DNA of 64,000 nt from Rosa chinensis. Taxonomy: Eukaryota > Streptophyta > Magnoliopsida > Rosales > Rosaceae. Under the pieces are notes generated by a model. The model did not search any database, was not told the origin of the DNA, and saw only the letters and a program-made list of their open reading frames with translations. Positions 46,163 to 54,954 of the stretch are shown here, piece by piece. The stretch covers positions 44,744,384-44,808,383 of the forward strand of contig NC_037093.1 in assembly GCF_002994745.2 (NCBI RefSeq), in the 5' to 3' direction. How positions within the stretch are numbered: position 1 is the stretch's first letter; each line of letters starts with the position of its first letter. The translations under genes were made by a program, and so were the position numbers.

Positions 46163-46589
46163 TTCCAGAAATGGAAATCCGGCTATTTTTGGCAACCTTC
46201 CAAAAATAGCTAGGGTTTTATCATTTTATACCAAAAATGGAAACTTTTCCAAACGCGATAACTTCTTCATACGAACTCCGATTCTCTCGTTCAGCATGTC
46301 CACGAACTCGTATCGACGCGTTCTACAACTTTCGTGAAAGATGTTTTTGGAGAAACCCAACTAATAAAAAGTCAACCCTTTGACCCTTCGAAAATAAAAT
46401 GTTTCGAGTAATTATTCGTCCGAAACACTTCCGCTCTGCCCTCGAACCACGAAATCGTACTAACGAACACTTTATTAATTCAAGGAAATTCCAAGACATT
46501 AATAACTTTTTTTTTCCAGGGTCTTACATATACCCCTCACTTCCTTTTTTATATTATTTTTCTTTTCTTTTTTTAATCCCTTTTTTATT

Positions 46590-46591
<2 letters not shown>

Positions 46592-46656
<65 letters not shown>
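46592..46656. repeat. (CT)n microsatellite
   Basis: About 32 CT units in the interior of the TIR element, just outside the solo LTR; a GA tract of about 21 units occurs in the same element at 47239-47281. Confidence 0.98.
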
Positions 46657-46658
<2 letters not shown>

Positions 46659-47238
46659 AGCTGCTCCTGAAGTTGGCTCCACCCCAACCTCCCTAACTCG
46701 ACTAGCAACCTAGGATTGAAGATCGGGGAAAAAAAAATGGGTCTACGCCGGAAAGTGCGGCTTTCGGCCGCCACTCAAAACACCACCACCACCAAATGAA
46801 AGACAGGTTGACGGTGACTCAAGCCCAGGTAGGATTGATGCATGGTATAGATCCCAACCTCCACAAGTTCGCCTCAAATCTTCTACGCCTCTGCTCTCTG
46901 GTTTTCTTCCACTTCTGGTCACCGCCTTGCCACTGCCACCATCACTCGACCCAGCAAACATCAACCATCCTACCTTTGAAGTCTCACTAGCCTCCGACGC
47001 TAGACGACACTACACGCGCCTCCATTGGCGTTGAACACCCCTCCTCTCCGCCATGAACTTTGACGGTAGAATCCTTTCATCTAGTGTTCTTGAATTCTGT
47101 ACTTGGAGGAAACAATGAGATTCTGTTGGAAAAGGGGAAGCTATGGTTATGTTCTCTGTTGAGCTCCGATCCAAGGCCGAGAGTGGCTCTGGCAAGAGAG
47201 AAAGCTGAGAGAGTTTTAGGGATTTTGTTTTCAGGAGG

Positions 47239-47286
<48 letters not shown>

Positions 47287-47746
47287 AAAACAGGGGAACA
47301 AAAGTAAAAAAAAAAAAAACAGAGAGAGAAAAAAATAAAAATAAAAAGAGGAAGTAAGGGGTATAATAGTCACTTTAGGTCATTTTGGACCTATTGTGTG
47401 AGAATTAGAGAGAATAATTACTAAATTGTTTAATTTAAAAGGTGAGGGAATGAACTGTTTTCTGGAGCAAAGTACAGGGAGTAACAAGAATTTAATCTTT
47501 TTTTTTTTTTTTAATAATTTGCTTGGAACTATTTAGGATTGTTTAGTTGAGAAACGTGGTTTCTCTTCATAGGGTTTAGCCCCTTTGTTCCTCTACTTCA
47601 CACTCATTATTGATCAATAATCTGCATGTGAGGGCTAGCTGATCATCCCAACTAGATAGACCAAATTTCAGACCTCATTCTAAATTAAAAGAAAAGAGAA
47701 AACTTAACATAATCGGTAACGAGACCTGCTTATCTAAGGGATAGTT

Positions 47747-49081
47747 CTTATCCTATAACAATGCTTAGGTTACTCTCTCTGAGAGGTAGGTGGAGGCTGT
47801 TATGTCTCGAACCTAAATTTACCGGTTTACTAGTTATTCGAGCGTACATGGAGTTGAGGCATAGTCAACAGCATAGCTTCCGCGTTTGCCTTTGAATTAG
47901 GTTTTCCTCATTTACCTTTCTATTAGAATTGCTCTGATTACCTGAGGAATTAAGGTTATTAAGTTGAGATTTGTGTGTTGTGAATTTGGTTGATGTGGAT
48001 TTGGGGAGCAGGGTGGCTCCATGAGAATAAGGATGGGTGATTTAGAAGTGTAAATATGCTTTCTACCGGATTTGGGTAGTCCATTTTAGGGGAATTCCGC
48101 CAAATTTTTGGCAGAATTTCTTCTAAGGTGGGCCCCGCAGGGCCACCTCAGATTTCGAGGTGAAATCTGGGGCGGGTCCTGTCAGAGGCCGTGGTTTTAT
48201 GGTGGCGGCTCTACAAATTGGGCTGGAGGAGATGGAATTTCCCTCTCGTCCGGTCGCTGGGAGATTGAGGGCTGCAGAGTTCCTCATAGTCGGCATATCA
48301 AATTTAGGGGTGGTGATGAGTCTGTATTGCGAGGAGTTTCTCGCGGCAGATATGAGGGATCTGGGTCATTCGGGATTGAGGATGGCTGGACAGGAATGGA
48401 TCCAGTGAGTGGTGTTGGTCGCGAGGTCGCGCAGTGGATAGCCGAGTGGCAATCTTCCTCATGTGTTCGTGCTGTGCTCAGTGGCTGGGTTCTGTCGGCG
48501 AATGGTGACATAGATGATGATTACGGCGCTGGGCTAGCAATGGCTCCACCGATCTGTGCCGGAGTAAAGATGGCTGCTGTTGGGAGCGGCGACAATGGCG
48601 GTGGGCGGTGGTGGAAGTCTTTCTCGGCCGGCGCCGTCAAATAGAGGTGGACTTTTACTCCGTCTTGCTGGGTTTGGGTGTCCATGGGTTTGGGTGGTCT
48701 TAGCAAGTCTAGTTGGGCTTTGACTTCTGGGCCTAGTGCTAGGGCTTCCCTGTCTTTTGGGCCTCTGTCTGGCATATGGAGTAGTTGGGCTGTTGGGCTA
48801 GTTTATTTTAATTTTAATTACTTTTATATAAGAATTCATTCTCCTATGGAGAATGAACTCGTAGCTTCTCTCTGAGTTTTGTCACCAAAAATAACCAGGA
48901 TGTCTTGGCCTTTTGATTCTCTAGGATGTTCGAGGTTAGATTTTGGCAGGGCTTCATGATCTTTCAAAATGTTAAATTACTTAGATAGTGACTCTTTTGA
49001 AAGTCCCACAGGGATGGATCATTATGTGTAATTTCGCTGATCAATGCAATGAGTTGACAATTCTCTCAAAAAAAAAAAATG
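47747..49081 (+). mobile_element. Poly(A) retroposon with 12-bp target duplication
   Basis: TAAGGGATAGTT occurs at 47735-47746 and again at 49082-49093; segmental copy 1 has one equivalent (TAATGGATAGTT, 35825-35836). The inserted DNA ends in an A-run (49068-49079). A variable-length duplication plus poly(A) points to LINE-mediated insertion. Without the nested LTR the element is about 940 bp. Its first two-thirds (48185-48660) is GC-rich with frames that lack known domains; the last third is AT-richer. Possibly a short non-autonomous LINE derivative that kept its 5' and 3' ends. Confidence 0.78.
47798..48184 (+). mobile_element. Small solo LTR (387 bp), exact target duplication
   Basis: It begins TGTTATGTCTCGAACC and ends GGGCGGGTCCTGTCA and is flanked by GAGGC at 47793-47797 and 48185-48189. 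Its first 50 bp and last third match the start and end of the long LTR block at 12429-15143, so it appears to be an internally shortened relative. It sits inside the poly(A) retroposon. Confidence 0.82.
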
Positions 49082-49215
49082 TAAGGGATAGTTTGTAAAC
49101 GACTATGAGGGACAAGTGAATCTGACGGCTGAAAACAAACACACATTTTTAAGTTGTTATAATTTCAACCTTTTAATTTAAAACATGTGGTTGAGATGCA
49201 TTTATTTCTCAACAC

Positions 49216-50279
49216 GTACTCACTGTCCTTTAAAACTGTCTCTTAAGCGAGTAAGCCTATATGTGTAACAACATCAGGTCAATCAATATCAATACATTTG
49301 GTACAACGGTCTATGATGATTTGAACATTTTTATTTATTTTTTATTTTCTTTGTGTTGGTGTAAAGAAAGATAATTAAGAAAAGCAACCATTTTAGTGCC
49401 AAATCCTATCTGTTGACTAATAGTGAGGTAAGAGTACCGTACAATGCACGAGCTATCAACATATAATTTATCGATCGATCTTTGTCTAAAAAAAATGTAT
49501 CGATCAAGAAAACTATATATATAATCTAATTACCATTTGATAGTACCACCAATAACATGTATATTTTACTCATAAGAATATTTATGAAATTGAATTTCGT
49601 AGTTTAGACTCTTTGTAAACGAAATAGGCGCCAACCAGTTCAGACTAATATTAGAGTTGTTGGCTATTCACGAATCTTTAAAGAAACAAGGGGCGCTTTC
49701 CCAAAAAAAAAAAACAAGGGGCGGTAGACTTGCTCAATTTTGTTTAGTAATAGTTTAGATTTTCTAATTGGACTTTGTGCGTTATCTCTTTCACTTCATA
49801 ATAAAATTAAGGGTGTCACCTAGCATTTTGAAAGAAATTAGTGGTATAGAGATAAATGTTATACTAATGGAGAAGCCAATCATGGAAAAGAAGTGTAAAA
49901 ATGGTGGAGTGCTACCTTAATTAATTGATTAATTTTTGAGTTGTCGTTCAAGAAAAATACAAATGTAATGCATGACTCTATCAATAATTGTTTTCATCTA
50001 AGCTAATGATATAAGATTGCGGGTGATTATAGATATAGTTTCTTAAAGGCATGAACTAATGTGTACGTAGATGGTTTCAAGAGCCAACAGATAAGTGTAG
50101 AGATATATAAAAGCAAGAACAAAGTGTAGATATTGCTCAATACAATATACATTTCCCCCCTATTAGATATCTCTCGTTCGAATTTTTTTTTCCAAAGTAA
50201 GTAGGGAAGGGTTTTCTTGGCGGATTGTACTGAATAAGACTCTAACCCCCAGGGTTCAGGTATTACGTCTCCCTTCTCC

Positions 50280-50282
<3 letters not shown>
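49216..50282. other. Non-coding region, diverged duplicate of 7.8-8.2 kb
   Basis: No gene. Blocks such as GGCGCCAACCAGTTCAGACT (49628) and the TTGGACTTTGTG...ATCTCTTT block (49769) match the region 2.3 kb upstream of HMGR. The duplication continues after the CACTA element at 54420-54870, and contains no second HMGR. Confidence 0.5.
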
Positions 50283-50335
<53 letters not shown>

Positions 50336-50378
50336 TCCCTCTCCCTCCCTCCCTCCCTCCCTCCCTCCCTCCCTCCCT
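50283..50378. repeat. (CT)n(CCCT)n compound microsatellite
   Basis: About 24 CT units pass into CCCTCT and then about 9 CCCT units. On the minus strand this gives misleading Arg/Glu/Gly-rich frames. Confidence 0.98.
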
Positions 50379-50510
50379 TGATGTATATTGAGCCTCACAG
50401 ATTGATTGGGTTCAAAACCCCATTTAAAACAAAGAAAAAAAAAGTATGAGGAATCCAATAAAGAACTCGTGAACCTGTAAATTAAAGCTGCATAAAATAT
50501 AGTTGAAACT

Positions 50511-50716
50511 AACCACTGCAAGTAGCCTAGTAGCTCTTGCCTAGTTAGGTGTGCTCTCCAACCTAAGTTCAAACCCCGTAGCTATCAAAGTGGCCAGGCA
50601 CGGTGCTGCAATGCACAATTGGAGCATTTCATATGCGTTGAATGAGTTTATCTTGGGCCTAGGAAGCCTTTGGATTCCCCTTGATAAAGTCAAAAAAAAA
50701 AAAAAAAAAAAGATAA
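50511..50716 (+). mobile_element. tRNA-derived SINE with target duplication
   Basis: TAGCCTAGTAG (50523-50533) fits a pol III A box and AGTTCAAACCC (50566-50576) a B box, with the spacing of a tRNA-like promoter. About 130 bp of unrelated body follows, ending in a poly(A) tract (50692-50711). TTGAAACT flanks the element at 50503-50510 and 50717-50724. The promoter, size of about 200 bp, A-tail and short duplication together identify a plant SINE; the family was not identified. Confidence 0.82.
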
Positions 50717-50724
50717 TTGAAACT

Positions 50725-51041
50725 TGACACCACCCTATGGTGAATCTTTATTTTTTTTATAAATTATTCTAAAATTATGTATAAATAGTTAGTATTTCTA
50801 TATATGGCATCCCTATTTAATACAAAAATAAAGATTTCTGACAATTTTAATTGGGTCTTTAAATTTTTCTTAAATAAATTGTAATTAAATGGGGTGAGAA
50901 ACCTTATAATTTAGAATTTCAGAATCAATGTCATTAAATGTTTTTAAAGAAAATCACTTTACTCCTATTTTTTGGTTAATTTTATTTTTTGTTCTAAAAA
51001 TTATTATTAGTCAATTTATTATCTAATATAAAACATCGTTT
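50725..51041. other. AT-rich intergenic DNA
   Basis: No gene or repeat recognised between the SINE and the CACTA element. Confidence 0.4.
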
Positions 51042-51318
51042 CACTACTAGAATTTGGGCCATAGAGCACTGATCTGGGCCACTATTTAACGTGGTCTCCA
51101 TTGTTAGTTAATATGGCACCGTCACCTTGGATTGGTGAGTCTTCACAACCCAGTCACTGAACAACGGTGCTCCATAAATTTATTCTAATATAGAATTGGG
51201 CCTTGTCACTAGTTGAGTCGTTCACAACCCAAAAAACGGTGTGATTGGAGACTTTCAATATATCGAGCAAAAGGGAAAGTAGGTTTGCCGTTCTTTTCAT
51301 TTTCATATAGATCTCTCG

Positions 51319-51352
<34 letters not shown>

Positions 51353-51609
51353 TAGATCTGCCGTTGTTTTCAACGATCCGTGCTTAATTGGCTAGTAGAT
51401 GGTTCGATATTGGTTCGTTTCTAATTTGGTGCTCGTAGATCTTCCGATTTTAGTCCATTTCTTCACTCACTGTGCGGCATGTTTCATCTTCAAACCCTAA
51501 TCCATCTCCCCTCCGCTTTCTTCACACCCTTTTCCGATCAGGTATATACGTGCTTAATATGGTTTGTTGCAAGTTTTCTTCTTTAATTTATTTTCTTGGT
51601 CACTAGCAG

Positions 51610-51991
51610 GTGCGATACTGCTGCAACACTGGAGCTTTCTCAAGCAGAAAATGAGGAGAGGAAAGCAAGGGCCTTAGCTACAGCTGCAACGGAGTTGGAA
51701 AGACTTCTCAGAAAGGAAGATTTTGGTAGAATGAAGATTGTTGCTTGCATTGGCTGATTTTTGTGCACTACTTTCGGTTTCTTAATAACGGTATTTATGT
51801 AATGTTCTTTGTTTCCAAAATATCCTAAACTCCATCCATTGCCTCCTAAACTTACTGTGTATGAATTGGCTTTCTGATTATGTTAGATTGTACTTGACCT
51901 CCAGTTGTTTCCTAACTCTTAGGTGATCGGGCAATTTAATGTTGGCTTCATTGTTGGGAAATTAGATCAAGATTTATTTATAGTAGATCAG
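51610..51991 (+). pseudogene. PMS1: Captured fragment of mismatch-repair gene PMS1
   Basis: Exon-like 51610-51736 reads TLELSQAENEERKARALATA and then ATELERLLRKEDFGRMK. After an intron (acceptor AG at 51921-51922), 51923-51991 reads VIGQFNVGFIVGKLDQDLF and IVDQ, followed by a GT donor. These are adjacent pieces of the C-terminal, dimerisation/endonuclease half of the MutL homologue PMS1, which works with MLH1 in nuclear mismatch repair. The conserved VIGQFNxGFIxxKLDQDLFIVDQ block leaves little doubt. Introns are retained, so capture was from DNA. The first exon lacks a GT donor at its end (ATGAAG/ATTG), so correct splicing is doubtful. The full protein is over 900 residues; about 65 are present. 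Confidence 0.85.
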
Positions 51992-52248
51992 GTATTTTTC
52001 TAGCAATGCTTCTCAAGTTCTCGTTAAGTTTTCTATTGGTTGATGTTAATTCTTCCTTCTTAATTTATCCTCTTTATTACCACGGTGAACATTTGTGTTT
52101 GGAACTGATCGCCAATTTGATTGGAGATTTTTTGCTTAACATTTCTTTTCCTCATCTAAGAAAGACTAGCACTGTTTTACTTCCTGTTCGTTGATGAAAT
52201 CAATGGAACTAATCCCTTATAAATAATTTAACCTGCAGCTAAGCATTA

Positions 52249-52930
52249 TGGGATAAGAGATCAGTCAAGAAGTCAATGGTGATGCACAGATTGTGAGGTA
52301 TGATTTCTGACAATTCATAAGGTTCTTTACATTTTCCAGAATTTTTAGTTGGAGTCACTTTACATTAATGCACTCTTTTGTCTTTCTCTTTAATTTTTAA
52401 CAGGACTCAAGTTTTATGTGTTCAAAATTATGGGAGGCTGTGACAAGAAAATCTATCCTTCGAAGCAAGGAGTGTTAACCCCAGGGTGTGTTCGCCTTTT
52501 GCTCCACAGGGGTATGTTACAATCTAAAAATTTTTGTGGGGGAGGGAGGGAGGGAGAGAGGGAGAGGCAAAGGCAATTGATTTTAGGATGTTGGTTTTCT
52601 GTTTTAGTATCAACTGCTTTGATTTTTCTTGACCATTGTTTGATTTTGCCATTGATTTGTGCATATTATTTTAGGAGCCTCATGCTTCCAAGGACATGGT
52701 AGGAGGAATAGTGAGTGAAGAAGGAAGTCTGTTCATGGATGCATTATTAGTCCAAACCTTTTTGTGTTGAACTTGGTCATTGTTAAGAAAGGTGACTATG
52801 ACCTTCCTGGACTGACTGATGTTGAAAAGCCAACAGTGAGAGGTCCAAAGAGGGCTTCCAAGATCCGCAAGCTATTTAACCTCACCAAGGACGATGATGT
52901 TAGGAAGTATGTTAGCACTTAACGCAGAAA
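52249..52930 (+). pseudogene. RPS6: Captured fragment of ribosomal protein eS6 gene (RPS6)
   Basis: 52404-52512 reads [20 protein letters not shown] and [13 protein letters not shown], then a GT donor. About 52680-52930 reads [20 protein letters not shown], then [20 protein letters not shown] and VRKYV. A piece before them (52249-52295) corresponds to DKRISQEVNGDA but with a missing base. Together they represent roughly residues 25-145 of the 40S-subunit protein eS6, a target of S6 kinase; the C-terminal phosphorylated tail is missing. Introns are kept, so the copy is DNA-level. A TGA near 52713 and frame changes make it non-functional. Confidence 0.88.
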
Positions 52931-54625
52931 ATTCACATCCAAAACTGGTGGGTTTTGATTTGTTAATTCACTGTTAAATAAAGTATTAGGGTGTTAGTTT
53001 TGATCTAGGTGCTAGTTTTGATCTACTATTTGAGCATTGAACTTTACTTATTGTTGAGTTTTGCTTTTGTAGGTTTGCTTACATCTAGAGTGAGTTGCAG
53101 ACTTAGATGGTGTATTGAGTTACCTTAGGCCTGCAAACCAGTGTGGTAACTTTACTGACCATAGACTCATTTTGTAGGTTGGTTAATGATAGCTAAACTA
53201 GGAGAACTGACCAGTATACTTTTATCATGCTTATATTGTGTACATATTTTGACTTGTCAGGTGGAAATCACTGCAACAACCATGAAGCAGTGTTATGTTA
53301 AGCCATGTGCAGGGGTGATGTGATAATGATCTAATGTATATGTGGATATATGGGTTGTCGCCACCATGTCTCTAAATGCAGGTAGTTAACTTTATTCTCT
53401 TATATTTTTGAAGTAACATATTTTCTTTTGCTTTTCACTTTTATCATATAGGTTAGAAATCACAATATATATGAATGAAGTTAAAAAAGCATCATGTTAT
53501 GATTTACTGTATTTAATCAGATCAGATCAGATTGCATTGCCAAATGAAAAGCATCGAGATTCTGATATTTCTAGTTTTTGTATTGGAAATGGATTGGAAT
53601 TGATCTATATCTATTTATCATAACTATTATAATCAATATTCATTATGTTTGGGTGATACAGTTTCTCTTCTATGTAGAATGAGTTGTGGGTTTAGATGGA
53701 GTAATGGATATTGTATTTTTAGTTTGTTAGCAAATTCTTGTGATGTCAACACGTACTGTTAGTAACTTCATATTTAAAACTGTTGAGTACTCATGGTGGA
53801 GATGGCCTATGTATTAATTGTACCTTTTGTTTTTTTGGCAGATATTGGAAATCAGAATTGCATGTGTTGTGTTATGCAGCAATTGTGCAAAGGTTGCTAC
53901 ATAAAATCAATTTTTTTTCCCTCTCTTTTTCCCTTTCCTATAGAACTCTATTGATGTTTGCAAGTTATATTCTGTAACAATGAAATTGGCACTCTGACTA
54001 TGTAAATCAGTTTTGCAGCGAATGTATTGATGTTGAAATCATTTAGTTTGTTCATAATATTACTATTGGTTATTCCAGCTGCTTTCTATTAATTGTAATG
54101 CCACATGGCATGTTGGTGGATGAAGAAGGGTGCCAAATTTGGCATTAATTTTTTTTAATTAAAAAAAAAATCTAGTTTTGCCACTGTAAGAAGGGTGCCA
54201 AATATGATTTGACATCTGACAGGAGTTATGGGTGATGATGGCACCATTAAGCAATTGGTGCTCTATGTCACATTAGAAACGGGAGCAAAGGGGACTGACA
54301 CAATAAGGGTGGCTGCATGGTGGCTAATGTGATTAAGGGTGTCAATTGTTGTCAACTCACACCAATACTAGATGGTGTCCTATAGCCAGATTTCTAGTAG
54401 TGTTTGCTCAAAATCACATGTTAAGGAAAAAAAGTCTGAGAATATCATGGACTCATGGATCTCCATATTACACGTACAAGAGATGAACTTAATTAGTGCG
54501 TTCACACCTAATTAATTGAATCAACAACTGCACTAATAGCATGCAAGACTTGAAAATTAAGCAGAAGCCATACCATTCGTTTTCACAACCTTTTATATCA
54601 GAATCCACTATATATATATATATAT

Positions 54626-54645
54626 ATGATGAATTGGAACAATAC

Positions 54646-54678
<33 letters not shown>

Positions 54679-54720
54679 GATGAATATCTATCTTACTTTC
54701 GTATTGTTCCAATTCATCAT
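54626..54720. repeat. Perfect 20-bp inverted repeat around a TA microsatellite
   Basis: ATGATGAATTGGAACAATAC at 54626-54645 is exactly inverted at 54701-54720, with a 55-base loop that is mostly TA repeat. A second TA tract lies just to the left (54610-54627). The structure would extrude readily as a cruciform. Confidence 0.9.
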
Positions 54721-54954
54721 TTCCTCAGTCGACCCTTTTCTGTTTCTCTCTCTCTGTTCAACTGCAGTGAAGCTTTTGGTGAATGAATGGTGAGGTCACT
54801 GCAGCACAACTCCATCGATCATTATCAACTGTATTATTGTTTCTATGTGCGTACCCTCGTGAAGCTCATGGCGCCGACCAATACACACACACACACAAAC
54901 GTTGTGAGTGTATATACAACTTTTATCGGCTAAGGAGGTTCTTATTTAAGAATT

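Larger units (their letters stand above)
43121..46528 (-). mobile_element. Solo LTR, Ty3/gypsy type, 3.41 kb, exact target duplication
   Basis: On the minus strand it begins TGTAAGACCCTGG and ends CGGGGCGTGACA. Both flanks are TATAC (43116-43120 and 46529-46533), an exact 5-bp duplication. Its first about 250 bp on the minus strand (AGTGTTCGTTAGTACG, GAGTTCGTGGACATGC, AATCGGAGTTCGTATGAAG) match the LTR at 20184, so both belong to one family. It contains two minisatellites (43855-44095 and 44215-44625) and a long GA tract. Apparent reading frames of up to 208 codons around 45711-46337 run through that microsatellite and are not genes. Confidence 0.9.
42984..47496. mobile_element. Non-autonomous TIR element (about 1.1 kb without the nested LTR)
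   Basis: The left arm starts ATTAAATACTTGTTACTCC and the inverted right arm starts ATTAAATTCTTGTTACTCC. They match for about 145 bp, sharing CCTTTTAAATTAAAC, TCTAATTCTCACA, AGGTCCAAAATGAC and ACTATTATAC. The left arm is interrupted at 43121-46528 by the solo LTR. The interior (46680-47230) is mixed-composition DNA with CT and GA microsatellites and no recognised gene. Long arms and lack of a transposase fit a Mutator-like MITE. The target duplication is obscured by poly(T) runs at both ends. Confidence 0.72.
42885..49215 (+). repeat. Segmental duplicate, copy 2, split by two insertions
   Basis: The parts that match 35475-35957 are 42885-42983, 47505-47746 and 49082-49215. The first gap is filled by a TIR element that itself contains a 3.4-kb solo LTR, the second by a poly(A) retroposon containing a 387-bp solo LTR. 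Copy 1, about 7.4 kb upstream in the same orientation, shows each junction without the insertion. Confidence 0.85.
51042..54402 (+). mobile_element. CACTA transposon carrying host-gene fragments (Pack-CACTA)
   Basis: The element starts CACTACTAGAATTTGGGCCAT and ends ATAGCCAGATTTCTAGTAGTG, an inverted terminus of CACTA type. The flanks are TTT at 51039-51041 and 54403-54405, the 3-bp duplication of this superfamily. Subterminal words such as GGTG(T/C)C, GGCACC and AATTGGGCC occur near both ends. No transposase is present. Inside, all on the plus strand, lie a promoter/leader-like piece with a CT repeat (51250-51541), two exons of PMS1 (51610-51991) and several exons of RPS6 (52249-52930). It is a 3.36-kb non-autonomous element that has captured at least two unrelated genes. 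Confidence 0.9.

Noticed and set aside
45711..46337. A 208-codon plus-strand frame with a long Arg-Glu repeat
   Set aside because: It lies within the solo LTR, the repeat is a GA microsatellite, and the opposite strand is open too for the same reason. No known domain.
48108..48644. A 178-codon plus-strand frame in the GC-rich retroposon
   Set aside because: It starts in the nested LTR and crosses its 3' boundary, has no recognisable domain and is open mainly because the region is GC-rich.
50027..50572. A 181-codon minus-strand frame rich in Arg, Glu and Gly
   Set aside because: It runs through the CT/CCCT microsatellite and into the SINE; the composition is due to the repeat.
50511..50590. 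tRNA-like A and B boxes that might indicate a tRNA gene
   Set aside because: No cloverleaf can be drawn and the sequence continues into a poly(A)-tailed body with flanking duplication, so it is a SINE.
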